In this document: positions 7,415 to 14,287 of the stretch, in pieces
How the letters are laid out: each line of letters opens with the position of its first letter
Position numbering within the stretch: position 1 is the first letter of the stretch
Assembly (NCBI GenBank): GCA_034926675.1
Contig: JAYFQW010000044.1
Location: 1 to 32,358 of the forward strand
DNA length: 32,358 nt
Direction of reading: 5' to 3'
From: Clostridia bacterium
GTDB taxonomy: Bacteria > Bacillota > DTU025
Translations under genes and position numbers: made by a program
Notes under the pieces: model-generated
Databases searched by the model: none
What the model was told of the DNA's origin: nothing
Seen by the model: only the letters and a program-made list of their open reading frames with translations

Positions 7415-8742
7415 AGCTCTATCAGCTCCTCATCGGCGCCGAACGCGCCATCAGCAGCGCCCCGCCCAGTTCCATAGCCATGCGCATTCCCGTGAGCGTC
7501 CCGAACGCACCCTGAGAGCCCAAGCCGAGCCACGAGCCTTGCCGACGGGATCAGTCGTCCCTTTCGCGCGGGGTGCACAACCTCGCCGCCGGAGGCGCCC
7601 CGCCACCTCACCTTGACCTGTGCCATCGCCTGCTTGATCTGCCCATTCACGCGACGCGGCGACAGCCCCATCGGACACACGAGGCTGCATACTCCACACT
7701 CGGTGCATAGCCCCGCCATGAGCAGGTCGGGGTAGCGGTCGAGATCATCGGGGAGGCTGGGTCGCCGGTAACCGAGGGTCCTCATTATGATATGTGGCCG
7801 CAGCGCGTGGCCCAACAGGAATCTGGGGCACGCATCAGTGCATTGCGTGCACTGTATGCACGCGGACTGGGCAAGCCTGACCTGATGGTCGATGGACTGC
7901 CTGCGCTCTGTGAGAATCGGATGCCCCCGTGGAACGAGTATAACCCCTGACGTGGTCTTGGTGACCACCACCGCCTCAAGGCTCCGCTCTGGCGGAATGA
8001 TAGTCCCCATCATGGGGCCATCTGCAAGCGCCTCATAGATGCGTTGGGGCTCAATCTGCCCTCCCGCCCGCGCAGCGCCCACAGTTCCGAACGTGCCGAG
8101 CCCGGCCTCACTGTGCCCATCCCTGGATGGCATGGGCCTGTAGCCGCCCGCAGCGTCGATCACCCGCGCGAAGCTAGTCCCCAGTGGCACACGATAGGTC
8201 CCCGGACGTGCCACCGCACCCCCAAGGGTAACGAACTTGTGAGTGACTGGCGATCCGTCGTCCACTGCACGCGCAACGTTCAGAAGCGTTTCCACGTTAT
8301 TCACAACTGCGCCAACATGAAGAGGGATTCCGCCCGCAGGCACGATTCGCCCAGTGAGCTCGTACACAAGAACGTGCTCGTCCCCTGCTGGGTAGAAATC
8401 GTCGAGCTCCCGGACAGCGAGACTTATGCCACTGATCGAATCCATCTTCGCAACGGCGGCCTTCATGGCCTCAACTTCGCGGGTGTTCTTGCGCTTGATG
8501 GCGATGACGCCCTTCTCGGCATTCACCGACTTCATCATGGCAACGAGCCCCGCAACGATCTGCCCGGGGTAGGCCCGCATCAATGCTTTGTCCTTGCCCA
8601 GGATCGGCTCGCACTCTGCGCCGTTTGCGATGACTATCTCAGCAGTTCCCTGGGCCTTGACATGGGTAGGGAACCCCGCGCCGCCAGCACCCACAACACC
8701 TGCGGCTTCGATTCTTCCTGCGTAAGATGGATAATCGCTCAA
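7411..8742 (-). CDS. pduS: PduS/RnfC-like flavin and iron-sulfur electron-transfer protein
   Basis: The 443-residue protein has the RnfC/Nqo1-like NADH- and flavin-binding fold, with a glycine-rich GVVGAGGAGFPTH at residues 15-27 and IANGAECEPILGKDKALM after it. A beta-grasp SLBB region follows (VTLGGAVARPGTY). Two ferredoxin-type [4Fe-4S] motifs come next: CIQCTQCTDACP (Cys 295, 298, 301, 305) and CTECGVCSLVCP (Cys 346, 349, 352, 356). This order matches PduS, described as a cobalamin reductase that binds PduT. No B12 enzyme occurs in this window, so a general NADH-oxidising electron conduit is the better reading here. Both ends overlap neighbours by 4 bases (pduL-like upstream, pduT-like downstream). 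Confidence 0.92.
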   Translation of the reverse strand: MSDYPSYAGRIEAAGVVGAGGAGFPTHVKAQGTAEIVIANGAECEPILGKDKALMRAYPGQIVAGLVAMMKSVNAEKGVIAIKRKNTREVEAMKAAVAKMDSISGISLAVRELDDFYPAGDEHVLVYELTGRIVPAGGIPLHVGAVVNNVETLLNVARAVDDGSPVTHKFVTLGGAVARPGTYRVPLGTSFARVIDAAGGYRPMPSRDGHSEAGLGTFGTVGAARAGGQIEPQRIYEALADGPMMGTIIPPERSLEAVVVTKTTSGVILVPRGHPILTERRQSIDHQVRLAQSACIQCTQCTDACPRFLLGHALRPHIIMRTLGYRRPSLPDDLDRYPDLLMAGLCTECGVCSLVCPMGLSPRRVNGQIKQAMAQVKVRWRGASGGEVVHPARKGRLIPSARLVARLGLSGCVRDAHGNAHGYGTGRGAADGAFGADEELIEL

Positions 8743-9764
8743 GCCGTAATCAGCTCCACTCCCCGCTGCCTCTTAGCATCCTGGGCAAGAGGTGTGATGA
8801 TAGCGCCCCTGCGAATCCTCACCGCACAGCCAGCGCGCCATGCCGTCAGGATGTCGTCCTCCGTAATCAGGCTGCGGAAGGTCAAGTCCATGGCCTGTGT
8901 TCGTGCTGGTGCGCCTGCGCCCCCGGTTTCACCGGCCCCAGCGACCCCGGCAGTCGCGCCAGCCGCAGCGGCCCGCGTGTCCGCCATTCCAGCTCGCGTG
9001 TCCGCCATTCCAGCTCGCGTGTCTGCCATTCCGGACCGTGCGTCTGCCATTCCGGCCCGCGTGTCCGCCATTCCGGCCTGGCCTGCTGGTGCGTGCGTCG
9101 GCAGTACGCCAGGCACAGCCCGTGCACCAACAGCCGCTCTGAGATCCATGATCCAGCCCATGTCACCGTTTGTGCATGCCGCGGCGTTGGCCTCATCGGT
9201 GTCGATATGGAATTCCAGACGATATGAACCGCTGACTCGGCAGAGCACGCCGTCGAACACAGTGCAGCGCCGGCCAGTGCCAGCAAGCACCGAAGCTAAG
9301 TCACCATCGGATAGGCCGAGCACCGTAGCGTCCAGCGGAGTCAGGTGCAGGTGCCTCGATGCAATGATCACGCCCTCTGACAAGGCCACTGAACCCTTCG
9401 GCCCAACCAGCACTGCGCCTGGAGAGCCGTGAACATCGCCAGAATCGCGAACCGGCGCTTGGATCCCGATGGCGATGCAGTCCGTGCCCGCAAGCTCGAC
9501 CTGGGTCACGCCCCGGGAAGGCCCGAGCACGCGAACCTGCGCTAACGCTCCTCGGGGACCCGCCACGACGACGATTTCCTCCGCAGCGAACTGCCCAGGC
9601 TGGGATAGTCCCTTTCTCGGCTGGAGTGCGTGGCCCGGTCCAAACAAAGCGGCAACATGCTCAGCCGAGAGGTGCACATGCCTCGCTGAAACACCGATCG
9701 GAACCGGTGCGCCACAGGCCGCGTCGAGAGCCGCCGCGGCCCTTCCGTTCTCGTAGCCCATCAT
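8739..9764 (-). CDS. pduL: PduL phosphotransacylase fused through a repeat linker to an EutQ-like motif
   Basis: PduL moves an acyl group between CoA and phosphate (here probably acetyl-CoA to acetyl-phosphate), recycling CoA inside the compartment. Residues about 20-197 hold the full PduL fold, with zinc-ligand histidines in SARHVHL (H29, H31) and ASRHLHLTP, and the late DTDEANA segment. An Ala/Gly/Thr-rich linker follows that contains five 7-residue units (GMADTRA, residues 231-265). Residues 299-339 form an EutQ/EutT-like module, LITEDDILTAWRAG then GAIITPLAQDAKRQRGV. At 341 residues it is over 100 longer than a normal PduL. I chose the ATG at 9764, because GGGGGG lies 7 bases upstream, over the TTG at 9779. 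It lies 24 bases after the BMC-H gene. Confidence 0.9.
   Translation of the reverse strand: MMGYENGRAAAALDAACGAPVPIGVSARHVHLSAEHVAALFGPGHALQPRKGLSQPGQFAAEEIVVVAGPRGALAQVRVLGPSRGVTQVELAGTDCIAIGIQAPVRDSGDVHGSPGAVLVGPKGSVALSEGVIIASRHLHLTPLDATVLGLSDGDLASVLAGTGRRCTVFDGVLCRVSGSYRLEFHIDTDEANAAACTNGDMGWIMDLRAAVGARAVPGVLPTHAPAGQAGMADTRAGMADARSGMADTRAGMADTRAGMADTRAAAAGATAGVAGAGETGGAGAPARTQAMDLTFRSLITEDDILTAWRAGCAVRIRRGAIITPLAQDAKRQRGVELITA
8970..9074. repeat. Five in-frame 21-bp repeats in the PduL linker
   Basis: Five consecutive 21-bp units encode GMADTRA, with one copy altered to GMADARS. On the plus strand the core reads GTGTCCGCCATTCCAGCTC with small changes. The copies are very similar at DNA level, implying recent slippage or duplication, and the copy number probably varies between strains. 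The product is a flexible tether between the PduL domain and the EutQ-like module. Confidence 0.9.
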
Positions 9765-9788
9765 GGGAGAGCCCCCCAAACGTCAGCC

Positions 9789-10082
9789 TTACTCCGCGTC
9801 CGAGCGCTGCCCCTTGTTGGGCAGGATCATCTCTACGTCTCCGTGTGGTCTCGGAATCACGTGGACCGACTTCAGCTCTCCAACCTTGGCTGCCGCTGCC
9901 GCTCCGGCCTCAACCGCTGCCTTCACTGCGCCGACATCTCCGCGGACCATGACTGTGACGAACCCTCCGCCAATCTGCTCCTTGCCAATCAGTCGAACGT
10001 TTGCCGCCTTCACCATGGCATCTGCCGCCTCGATGGCGCCAACCAGGCCGCGGGTCTCGATCATTCCCAATGCGATCTCCAT
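9789..10082 (-). CDS. BMC-H hexameric shell protein
   Basis: This 97-residue single BMC-domain protein starts [23 protein letters not shown]. It continues through [34 protein letters not shown] and ends in [16 protein letters not shown], the canonical sequence of the main hexagonal shell tile (PduA/EutM class). The residues around IGGGF would line the central pore that admits substrate. It is the only BMC-H gene in the window. AGGAGG, 7 bases before the ATG, is one of the strongest ribosome sites here, consistent with the most abundant shell component. It sits between the aldehyde dehydrogenase and pduL genes. Confidence 0.95.
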   Translation of the reverse strand: MEIALGMIETRGLVGAIEAADAMVKAANVRLIGKEQIGGGFVTVMVRGDVGAVKAAVEAGAAAAAKVGELKSVHVIPRPHGDVEMILPNKGQRSDAE

Positions 10083-10193
10083 TACTCTTCCTCCTCTTGA
10101 TGCGCACCGCCGGACCGAATCCGCCCGGTGCTGTGTCTCGATGAAACCAACCCTCTAGAACCAGGCGGAATCAGTGATGAGCCATGCGATAGG

Positions 10194-11789
10194 CTACAGC
10201 ATCCCGGCAAGTGCCGCGTCAACCAGACGCGCGATTGTCGCATCGTCTAGGCGCCGCAAAGCCTCGCGTTCTGCCGCCGTCGCCTGCAACACCCTGCCGC
10301 GCCCAGTCGCAGATCCAGTCGCAAACCCAGGCACAGGCTCACGCCCAGTCGCAGATCCAGTCGCAAACCCAGGCACAGGCACAGGCCTAGGCGCATTCCA
10401 ACCTGGAACCATGGTGCTCGCGGTCTGCGGAACTACTTCGATACCTCCAAGGTGGTATGCCAGGCGCTTCTTGTTTATCAGGTGCAGCGGTCCCACGTTG
10501 TCCGATGTGATGTTTCCGCCCCACGAACCGCAGCCTAAGGTGAGCGATGGGTCGAGCCCTGTGGATAAGCCTATGCCTCCCATGGAGGATGGGGTGTTCA
10601 CGAGGATCCGGTTCACCGGCTTCTTCAGTGCGAACTCCCTGATCACTCCCTCGTTTCGGGAATGTATGACCAGGGAATGGCCCAGGCCTCCGTAATTGAG
10701 CAGCTCAATGCAGCGCTCACATGCAGCCTCCCAGGTGGCCTCAGTGTAGAAGCCCAACACCGGGCAGAGCTTCTCCGCTGATAGTGGGTGCTCCCTGCCC
10801 ACTCCTGAGCATCTGGCAATGAGCACTCTGGCGCCATCCGGCACGGTGATCCCGGCGAGTCTCCCGATGAAAGCCGCGCTCTTCCCCACCACCGCAGCGC
10901 TCATGCCGCCGTTCGGCATCATAACAGTACGCTCCAAGGCCGCCTTCTCCCGCTCATCACAGATGTAGGCGCCCTGCGCGGAGAGCTCCCGAAGGACTTC
11001 AGCCTCGACCGCGATTTCCGCGACTATTGCCTGCTCCGACGCACATATCGTTCCATTATCGAAACTCTTGCTTGCCAGGATGTTCGCCACTGCCTGCCTA
11101 ACATCGGCAGTCCGCTCGATGAACGCCGGCACATTGCCGGGGCCGACGCCGAACGCAGGCTTGCCCGAACTGTAGGCAGCGCGCACCATCGCAGTTCCGC
11201 CTGTGGCCAGGATTGCAGCCACGAGCTTGTGGTGCATGAGCTCGTCGGTGGCCTCCATAGTGGGTCTCTCGATGCAGTTCACCAGGCCATCTGGCGCTCC
11301 CGCCTCGATGGCGGCGGCGCTCATGATCCGGGCCGCTTCAAACGTACACTTGGCGGCCCGCGGATGCGGGCTGAAGACTATTGCGTTCCTCGACTTGACC
11401 GCGATCAGAGCCTTGAAGATCGCAGTGGATGTAGGGTTTGTAGTGGGAAGAAGGCCTGCGATTACCCCTAGCGGGACGGCTATCTCCGCCACCTTCCTGT
11501 TCCGATCCTCGGAGATGAACCCCACGGTTCGAAGAGGCTTGATATGCTCCCACACGGTCTTGGAGGCGAACTCGTTCTTGGTGACCTTGTCCCGAACGAC
11601 TCCGATCCCGGTCTCCTCAACCGCCATCGCCGCAAGCTTGCCCGCGTTTTCGAAACCGGCTCGGGCCATCCGCTCGCACACACGGTCGATGTCCGCCTGC
11701 GTGAAATCGAGCAATCGCGCCTGGGCCTTGCTTGCCTTCTCCACAAGAGCCCGTGCCTCTTCAATGGAAGCGAGATCCTGGTCGGCCAT
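10194..11789 (-). CDS. CoA-acylating aldehyde dehydrogenase with C-terminal encapsulation helix
   Basis: This enzyme of the PduP/EutE class oxidises an aldehyde (here probably acetaldehyde from DeoC) with NAD+ and CoA to acyl-CoA. Visible blocks are [23 protein letters not shown] (about 106-128), [13 protein letters not shown] (about 213-225) and [15 protein letters not shown] with the catalytic Cys at 249. After the catalytic domain (about residue 460) there is a Pro/Gly/Thr linker with two 14-residue repeats (471-497), then an amphipathic helix, [20 protein letters not shown], to residue 531. Such a linker plus helix is typical of the peptide that targets cargo to a BMC lumen. The gene follows deoC by 6 bases and precedes the BMC-H gene by 111 bp. 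Confidence 0.93.
   Translation of the reverse strand: MADQDLASIEEARALVEKASKAQARLLDFTQADIDRVCERMARAGFENAGKLAAMAVEETGIGVVRDKVTKNEFASKTVWEHIKPLRTVGFISEDRNRKVAEIAVPLGVIAGLLPTTNPTSTAIFKALIAVKSRNAIVFSPHPRAAKCTFEAARIMSAAAIEAGAPDGLVNCIERPTMEATDELMHHKLVAAILATGGTAMVRAAYSSGKPAFGVGPGNVPAFIERTADVRQAVANILASKSFDNGTICASEQAIVAEIAVEAEVLRELSAQGAYICDEREKAALERTVMMPNGGMSAAVVGKSAAFIGRLAGITVPDGARVLIARCSGVGREHPLSAEKLCPVLGFYTEATWEAACERCIELLNYGGLGHSLVIHSRNEGVIREFALKKPVNRILVNTPSSMGGIGLSTGLDPSLTLGCGSWGGNITSDNVGPLHLINKKRLAYHLGGIEVVPQTASTMVPGWNAPRPVPVPGFATGSATGREPVPGFATGSATGRGRVLQATAAEREALRRLDDATIARLVDAALAGML
10299..10379. repeat. 42-bp in-frame duplication in the aldehyde dehydrogenase linker
   Basis: Two almost identical units encode [13 protein letters not shown](E). 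On the plus strand both copies contain GCCCAGTCGCAGATCCAGTC followed by GCAAACCCAGGCACAGGC, starting at 10301 and 10343. The duplication lengthens the tether between the catalytic domain and the terminal encapsulation helix. Confidence 0.9.
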
Positions 11790-11795
11790 GGCTCG

Positions 11796-12737
11796 TCAGT
11801 ACCCCTTCCCATCCTGGGCTACACCCTTGACAATGCTGACACTCGCACTCGCCCCCACCCTCGACGCCCCGGCTGCAACCATCTTCTGAGCGGTCTGAGT
11901 GTCGCGGATGCCGCCGGCTGCTTTCACACCCATGCTCACGCCGACTGTCTTCCGCATGAGCTCGACATCATGGACAGTGGCGCCGCCTGGTCCGAAGCCG
12001 GTGGAGGTCTTCACGAAATCCGCTCCTGCATACTTGGCGATGAGGCAGGCCTTGACTTTCTCCTCATCTGAAAGAAGGGCCGTCTCAAGGATCACCTTGG
12101 TCATGGCTTTTCCGGCGGCAGCATCCACCACGGCCTGGATATCCCGCTTCACCAGATCGTAGTTGCCGGATTTCACCGCTCCCACGTTGATGACCATGTC
12201 GACCTCCTGAGCTCCGTTCGCTATGGCGTCGCGGGTCTCGACAGCCTTCGCGGTCGGCGTTGTCGCTCCGAGCGGGAACCCAATCACCGTGCAAACCTTA
12301 ACACGCGACCCTCGCAGCATGGCTGCGCATTGGGCCACGTTGGTCGGATTCACGCATACGGAGGCAAACCCGTACTCCAGGGCCTCCTCGCACAACTTCT
12401 TCACCTGCGACTCAGTTGCATCAGGCTTGAGAAGCGTGTGGTCGATCATGGCCGCGAGACCCGCGCCGACCTTGGGCGTTCCCGGGTGCGCACTTATTCT
12501 GGCGGCGCCTGCATCCATCACCTGCCCGACAGCCAGAGGGTTCTTGCCCACGCACATCCCACACCCAGTGCATTCCCCTGATGCACCCTCGCACGATGGG
12601 CCGTGCGGGCCGTCCGAAGAGCGGCCTGAGCCCGAACCCATTTCAGCCCCTGCCCCGGCAGCGCTCCGCGACGACGCCGAGAGCATTGGCAGCATCTCTC
12701 GGGTAATTCGAGATATCAGTTCATCAAGATCCACCAC
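11796..12737 (-). CDS. deoC: Deoxyribose-5-phosphate aldolase with encapsulation helix and four-cysteine N-terminal extension
   Basis: DeoC cleaves 2-deoxyribose-5-phosphate to acetaldehyde and glyceraldehyde-3-phosphate. The catalytic domain (about 91-313) is complete: [36 protein letters not shown] (Asp180), the Schiff-base lysine in [15 protein letters not shown] (Lys243), and [10 protein letters not shown] (Lys272). Unlike ordinary DeoC of about 220 residues, it has about 90 extra N-terminal residues. These comprise an amphipathic helix, [18 protein letters not shown], a Gly/Ser linker and a cysteine cluster CX6CX2CX2C (Cys 49, 56, 59, 62). The helix looks like a BMC encapsulation peptide. 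The cysteines could bind Zn or an Fe-S cluster. The start is GTG at 12737 (or 12734), with GGAGGTG upstream. A perfect hairpin precedes the ribosome site. It is the presumed signature enzyme of the compartment. Confidence 0.95.
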   Translation of the reverse strand: MVDLDELISRITREMLPMLSASSRSAAGAGAEMGSGSGRSSDGPHGPSCEGASGECTGCGMCVGKNPLAVGQVMDAGAARISAHPGTPKVGAGLAAMIDHTLLKPDATESQVKKLCEEALEYGFASVCVNPTNVAQCAAMLRGSRVKVCTVIGFPLGATTPTAKAVETRDAIANGAQEVDMVINVGAVKSGNYDLVKRDIQAVVDAAAGKAMTKVILETALLSDEEKVKACLIAKYAGADFVKTSTGFGPGGATVHDVELMRKTVGVSMGVKAAGGIRDTQTAQKMVAAGASRVGASASVSIVKGVAQDGKGY

Positions 12738-12757
12738 ACAGCACCTCCAAGAGAGAC

Positions 12758-12780
12758 CGCGCCGATCAAATCGGCGCGGA
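12758..12780 (-). promoter_or_regulatory. Intercistronic hairpin before deoC
   Basis: CCGCGCCGAT and ATCGGCGCGG form a perfect 10-bp stem around a 3-base loop, in the 56-bp gap between the third pentamer gene and deoC, about 10 bases before the deoC ribosome site. There is no U-run, so a full terminator is unlikely. It may stabilise or cleave the mRNA, or set the ratio of vertex proteins (upstream) to enzymes and shell (downstream). Confidence 0.7.
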
Positions 12781-12793
12781 ACAGACCAGCGGC

Positions 12794-13084
12794 TTACAAC
12801 ACCTTCATGGTGCGGCCAGCCGCATCGACTCTATCTACAATCCCAACAATGGTTGCGTCAATCGGAGCATCCGCGCTCCTCATCGCCTGCCGTGAGGAGT
12901 TGCCCTCCGATACGACCACCACGTAGTCGCCCGCGCCCGCTCCGACTGTATCGACGGCCACGACCTCAGAGCCTGAGAGCGTTCCATCAGGCGAGCACAC
13001 GTCGCATATGAGGAGCTTCGAGCCTACGAAGTGGTCATTCTTCTGAGTGGCCACCACGGTTCCCACCACCATAGCCAGGTTCAC
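12794..13084 (-). CDS. EutN/CcmL-type BMC-P pentameric vertex protein (third copy)
   Basis: This protein of about 96 residues has the pentamer fold signature [24 protein letters not shown], then [27 protein letters not shown] and a final [13 protein letters not shown]. EutN/CcmL proteins close the twelve vertices of the shell. The frame opens at a GTG at 13099 that overlaps the previous stop, but I prefer the GTG at 13084. GAGGTG lies 7 bases before it, and the protein then begins at the usual family position. It is the third pentamer gene in under 1.5 kb. Confidence 0.92.
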   Translation of the reverse strand: MNLAMVVGTVVATQKNDHFVGSKLLICDVCSPDGTLSGSEVVAVDTVGAGAGDYVVVVSEGNSSRQAMRSADAPIDATIVGIVDRVDAAGRTMKVL

Positions 13085-13095
13085 CCTTCCGCACC

Positions 13096-13374
13096 TCACA
13101 CGTTCCGCACTACACGGCTCATGGTGTCGATGATACCTACCGCAGCCGCATCCACCGGCGCCATGGGAGCTGGAAGAGGCATCCCAGCCTCGCGGCCCCG
13201 AACGATGGTCACGAACTCATCGGCGCCAGCGCCGATCGTGTCCACAGCCACATGGGGTTTCCCAATAGGCCTGCCCGTCGAATCTACCTGCACCACAACA
13301 AGGAGTTTCGTCCCCGACAGGTTCGGGTCCTTCTGTGTCGCAACAACGTGCCCGATAACCTTAGCCGTGTACAC
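13096..13374 (-). CDS. EutN/CcmL-type BMC-P pentameric vertex protein (second copy)
   Basis: This 92-residue pentamer protein starts MYTAKVIGHVVATQKDPNLSGTKLLVVVQVD. It has HVAVDTIGAGADEFVTIVRGREA and ends in APVDAAAVGIIDTM. It begins with a GTG preceded by AAGGAG at 9 bases and lies 6 bases after the rpiB-like gene. It differs from the other two copies in the loop after the strand carrying the VRG motif (GMPLPAP) and lacks the SSARQ/SSRQA segment found in both others. Having three diverged pentamers may give vertices or cargo contacts of different types. Confidence 0.92.
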   Translation of the reverse strand: MYTAKVIGHVVATQKDPNLSGTKLLVVVQVDSTGRPIGKPHVAVDTIGAGADEFVTIVRGREAGMPLPAPMAPVDAAAVGIIDTMSRVVRNV

Positions 13375-13380
13375 AGGCCT

Positions 13381-13842
13381 TCACTCCTTGGGCGCAAAGC
13401 GCCGGCGCTCGAAATCGATGATCTTCGTCACCCTGCGCATGTGCCTCCCGCCCTCGAACTCTGTGGAAAGCCAGGTCCGAACGATCTCGCGGGCAAGGCC
13501 CCCTCCGATCACTCTCGCCCCGAGGGTGAGGACGTTCGAGTCATTATGCGCGCGGCTCATCATGGCAGTGAACGTATCTGAACACGACGCCGCTCTGATC
13601 CCCGCCACCTTGTTGGCGACAATAGCGGAAGCAGCGCCGATTCCGTCGATCATGATGCCCCTATCGCATACTCCTGCAGCTACAGCCTCTGCGACCAGAA
13701 ACGCGAAGTCGGGGTAGTCAACAGGATCTTGGCTGTGAGCACCGTAGTCGGCCACATCGTGTCCAAGCTCAGCGATGTATTTCTTGAGCTCCTCCTTGAG
13801 TGTAAACCCGCCGTGATCGGATGCGATGACAACCTTCATCAT
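13381..13842 (-). CDS. RpiB/LacAB-family sugar-phosphate isomerase lacking the catalytic cysteine
   Basis: This 153-residue protein of the RpiB family normally interconverts ribose-5-P and ribulose-5-P. Numbering lines up with E. coli RpiB without gaps through the active site. Asp9 and His10 (ASDHGG), His99 (SRAHNDSNVL), Arg133 and Arg137 are present. The family motif CGTGIG at 66-71 is replaced by DGIGAA, so the usual base Cys66 is Asp and Thr68 is Ile. ANKVAGIRAA follows normally. The start is ATG at 13842, overlapping the previous stop (ATGA), with AGGGAGG 6 bases before it. It sits between two pentamer genes in the BMC run. It may use Asp66 as base, act on a different sugar phosphate, or be non-catalytic. 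I therefore give no firm symbol. Confidence 0.9.
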   Translation of the reverse strand: MMKVVIASDHGGFTLKEELKKYIAELGHDVADYGAHSQDPVDYPDFAFLVAEAVAAGVCDRGIMIDGIGAASAIVANKVAGIRAASCSDTFTAMMSRAHNDSNVLTLGARVIGGGLAREIVRTWLSTEFEGGRHMRRVTKIIDFERRRFAPKE

Positions 13843-14201
13843 CGGCTGCCTCCCTGAACCCCAACACCATGAGCGCTGGTGGAGCCGCCGACGTCCGCCG
13901 AATCCTCCCGACCTTTGCGGAAGATCCACCTTCCCGCAAGCTCAATGGAATCGACAATAGCCATAATCGTTGCATCAGTTGGGGTATTCTGCGTCCGACC
14001 TGTCTGCCTAGCAGAGCTTCCTGCCACCACCAGGACTACCTCTCCCTGCCCCGCGCCAACAGAATCGATTGCCACCAGTGGCTTCCCATCGTCCGACATG
14101 TCGGTCATGTTCACTGGCTGCACCACAAGGATTTTCATCCCGATGAGCTTCTCGTCCTTCCGAGTGCATACTACAGTCCCAGTAACCCTCGCAGCGATCA
14201 A
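13839..14201 (-). CDS. EutN/CcmL-type BMC-P pentameric vertex protein (first copy, extended C-terminus)
   Basis: This 120-residue pentamer protein begins IAARVTGTVVCTRKDEKLIGMKILVVQPVN, then has LVAIDSVGAGQGEVVLVVAGSSARQT and PTDATIMAIVDSIE, which completes the fold near residue 90. About 30 further residues (RWIFRKGREDSADVGG onward) are not part of the family and could be a tail on one face of the vertex. The start is TTG at 14201, with an AGGGGGTGA-like ribosome site upstream. The gene lies 86 bp after the kinase and overlaps the isomerase by 4 bases. It is the first BMC shell gene of the operon. Confidence 0.9.
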   Translation of the reverse strand: MIAARVTGTVVCTRKDEKLIGMKILVVQPVNMTDMSDDGKPLVAIDSVGAGQGEVVLVVAGSSARQTGRTQNTPTDATIMAIVDSIELAGRWIFRKGREDSADVGGSTSAHGVGVQGGSR

Positions 14202-14287
14202 GAGCCTGTCACCCCCTGCCAGTACCTTATACTCTCAGATCAGAGACAGGGCGTCAAGCAGCGCATACGCCCCGCTGCAGCGCCATG

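Noticed and set aside
8044-9432. Long plus-strand open frame of 462 codons
   Set aside because: It lies opposite the well-conserved PduS- and PduL-like genes, has no family resemblance, and contains repeats that simply mirror the PduL linker. It is an antisense shadow in high-GC DNA.
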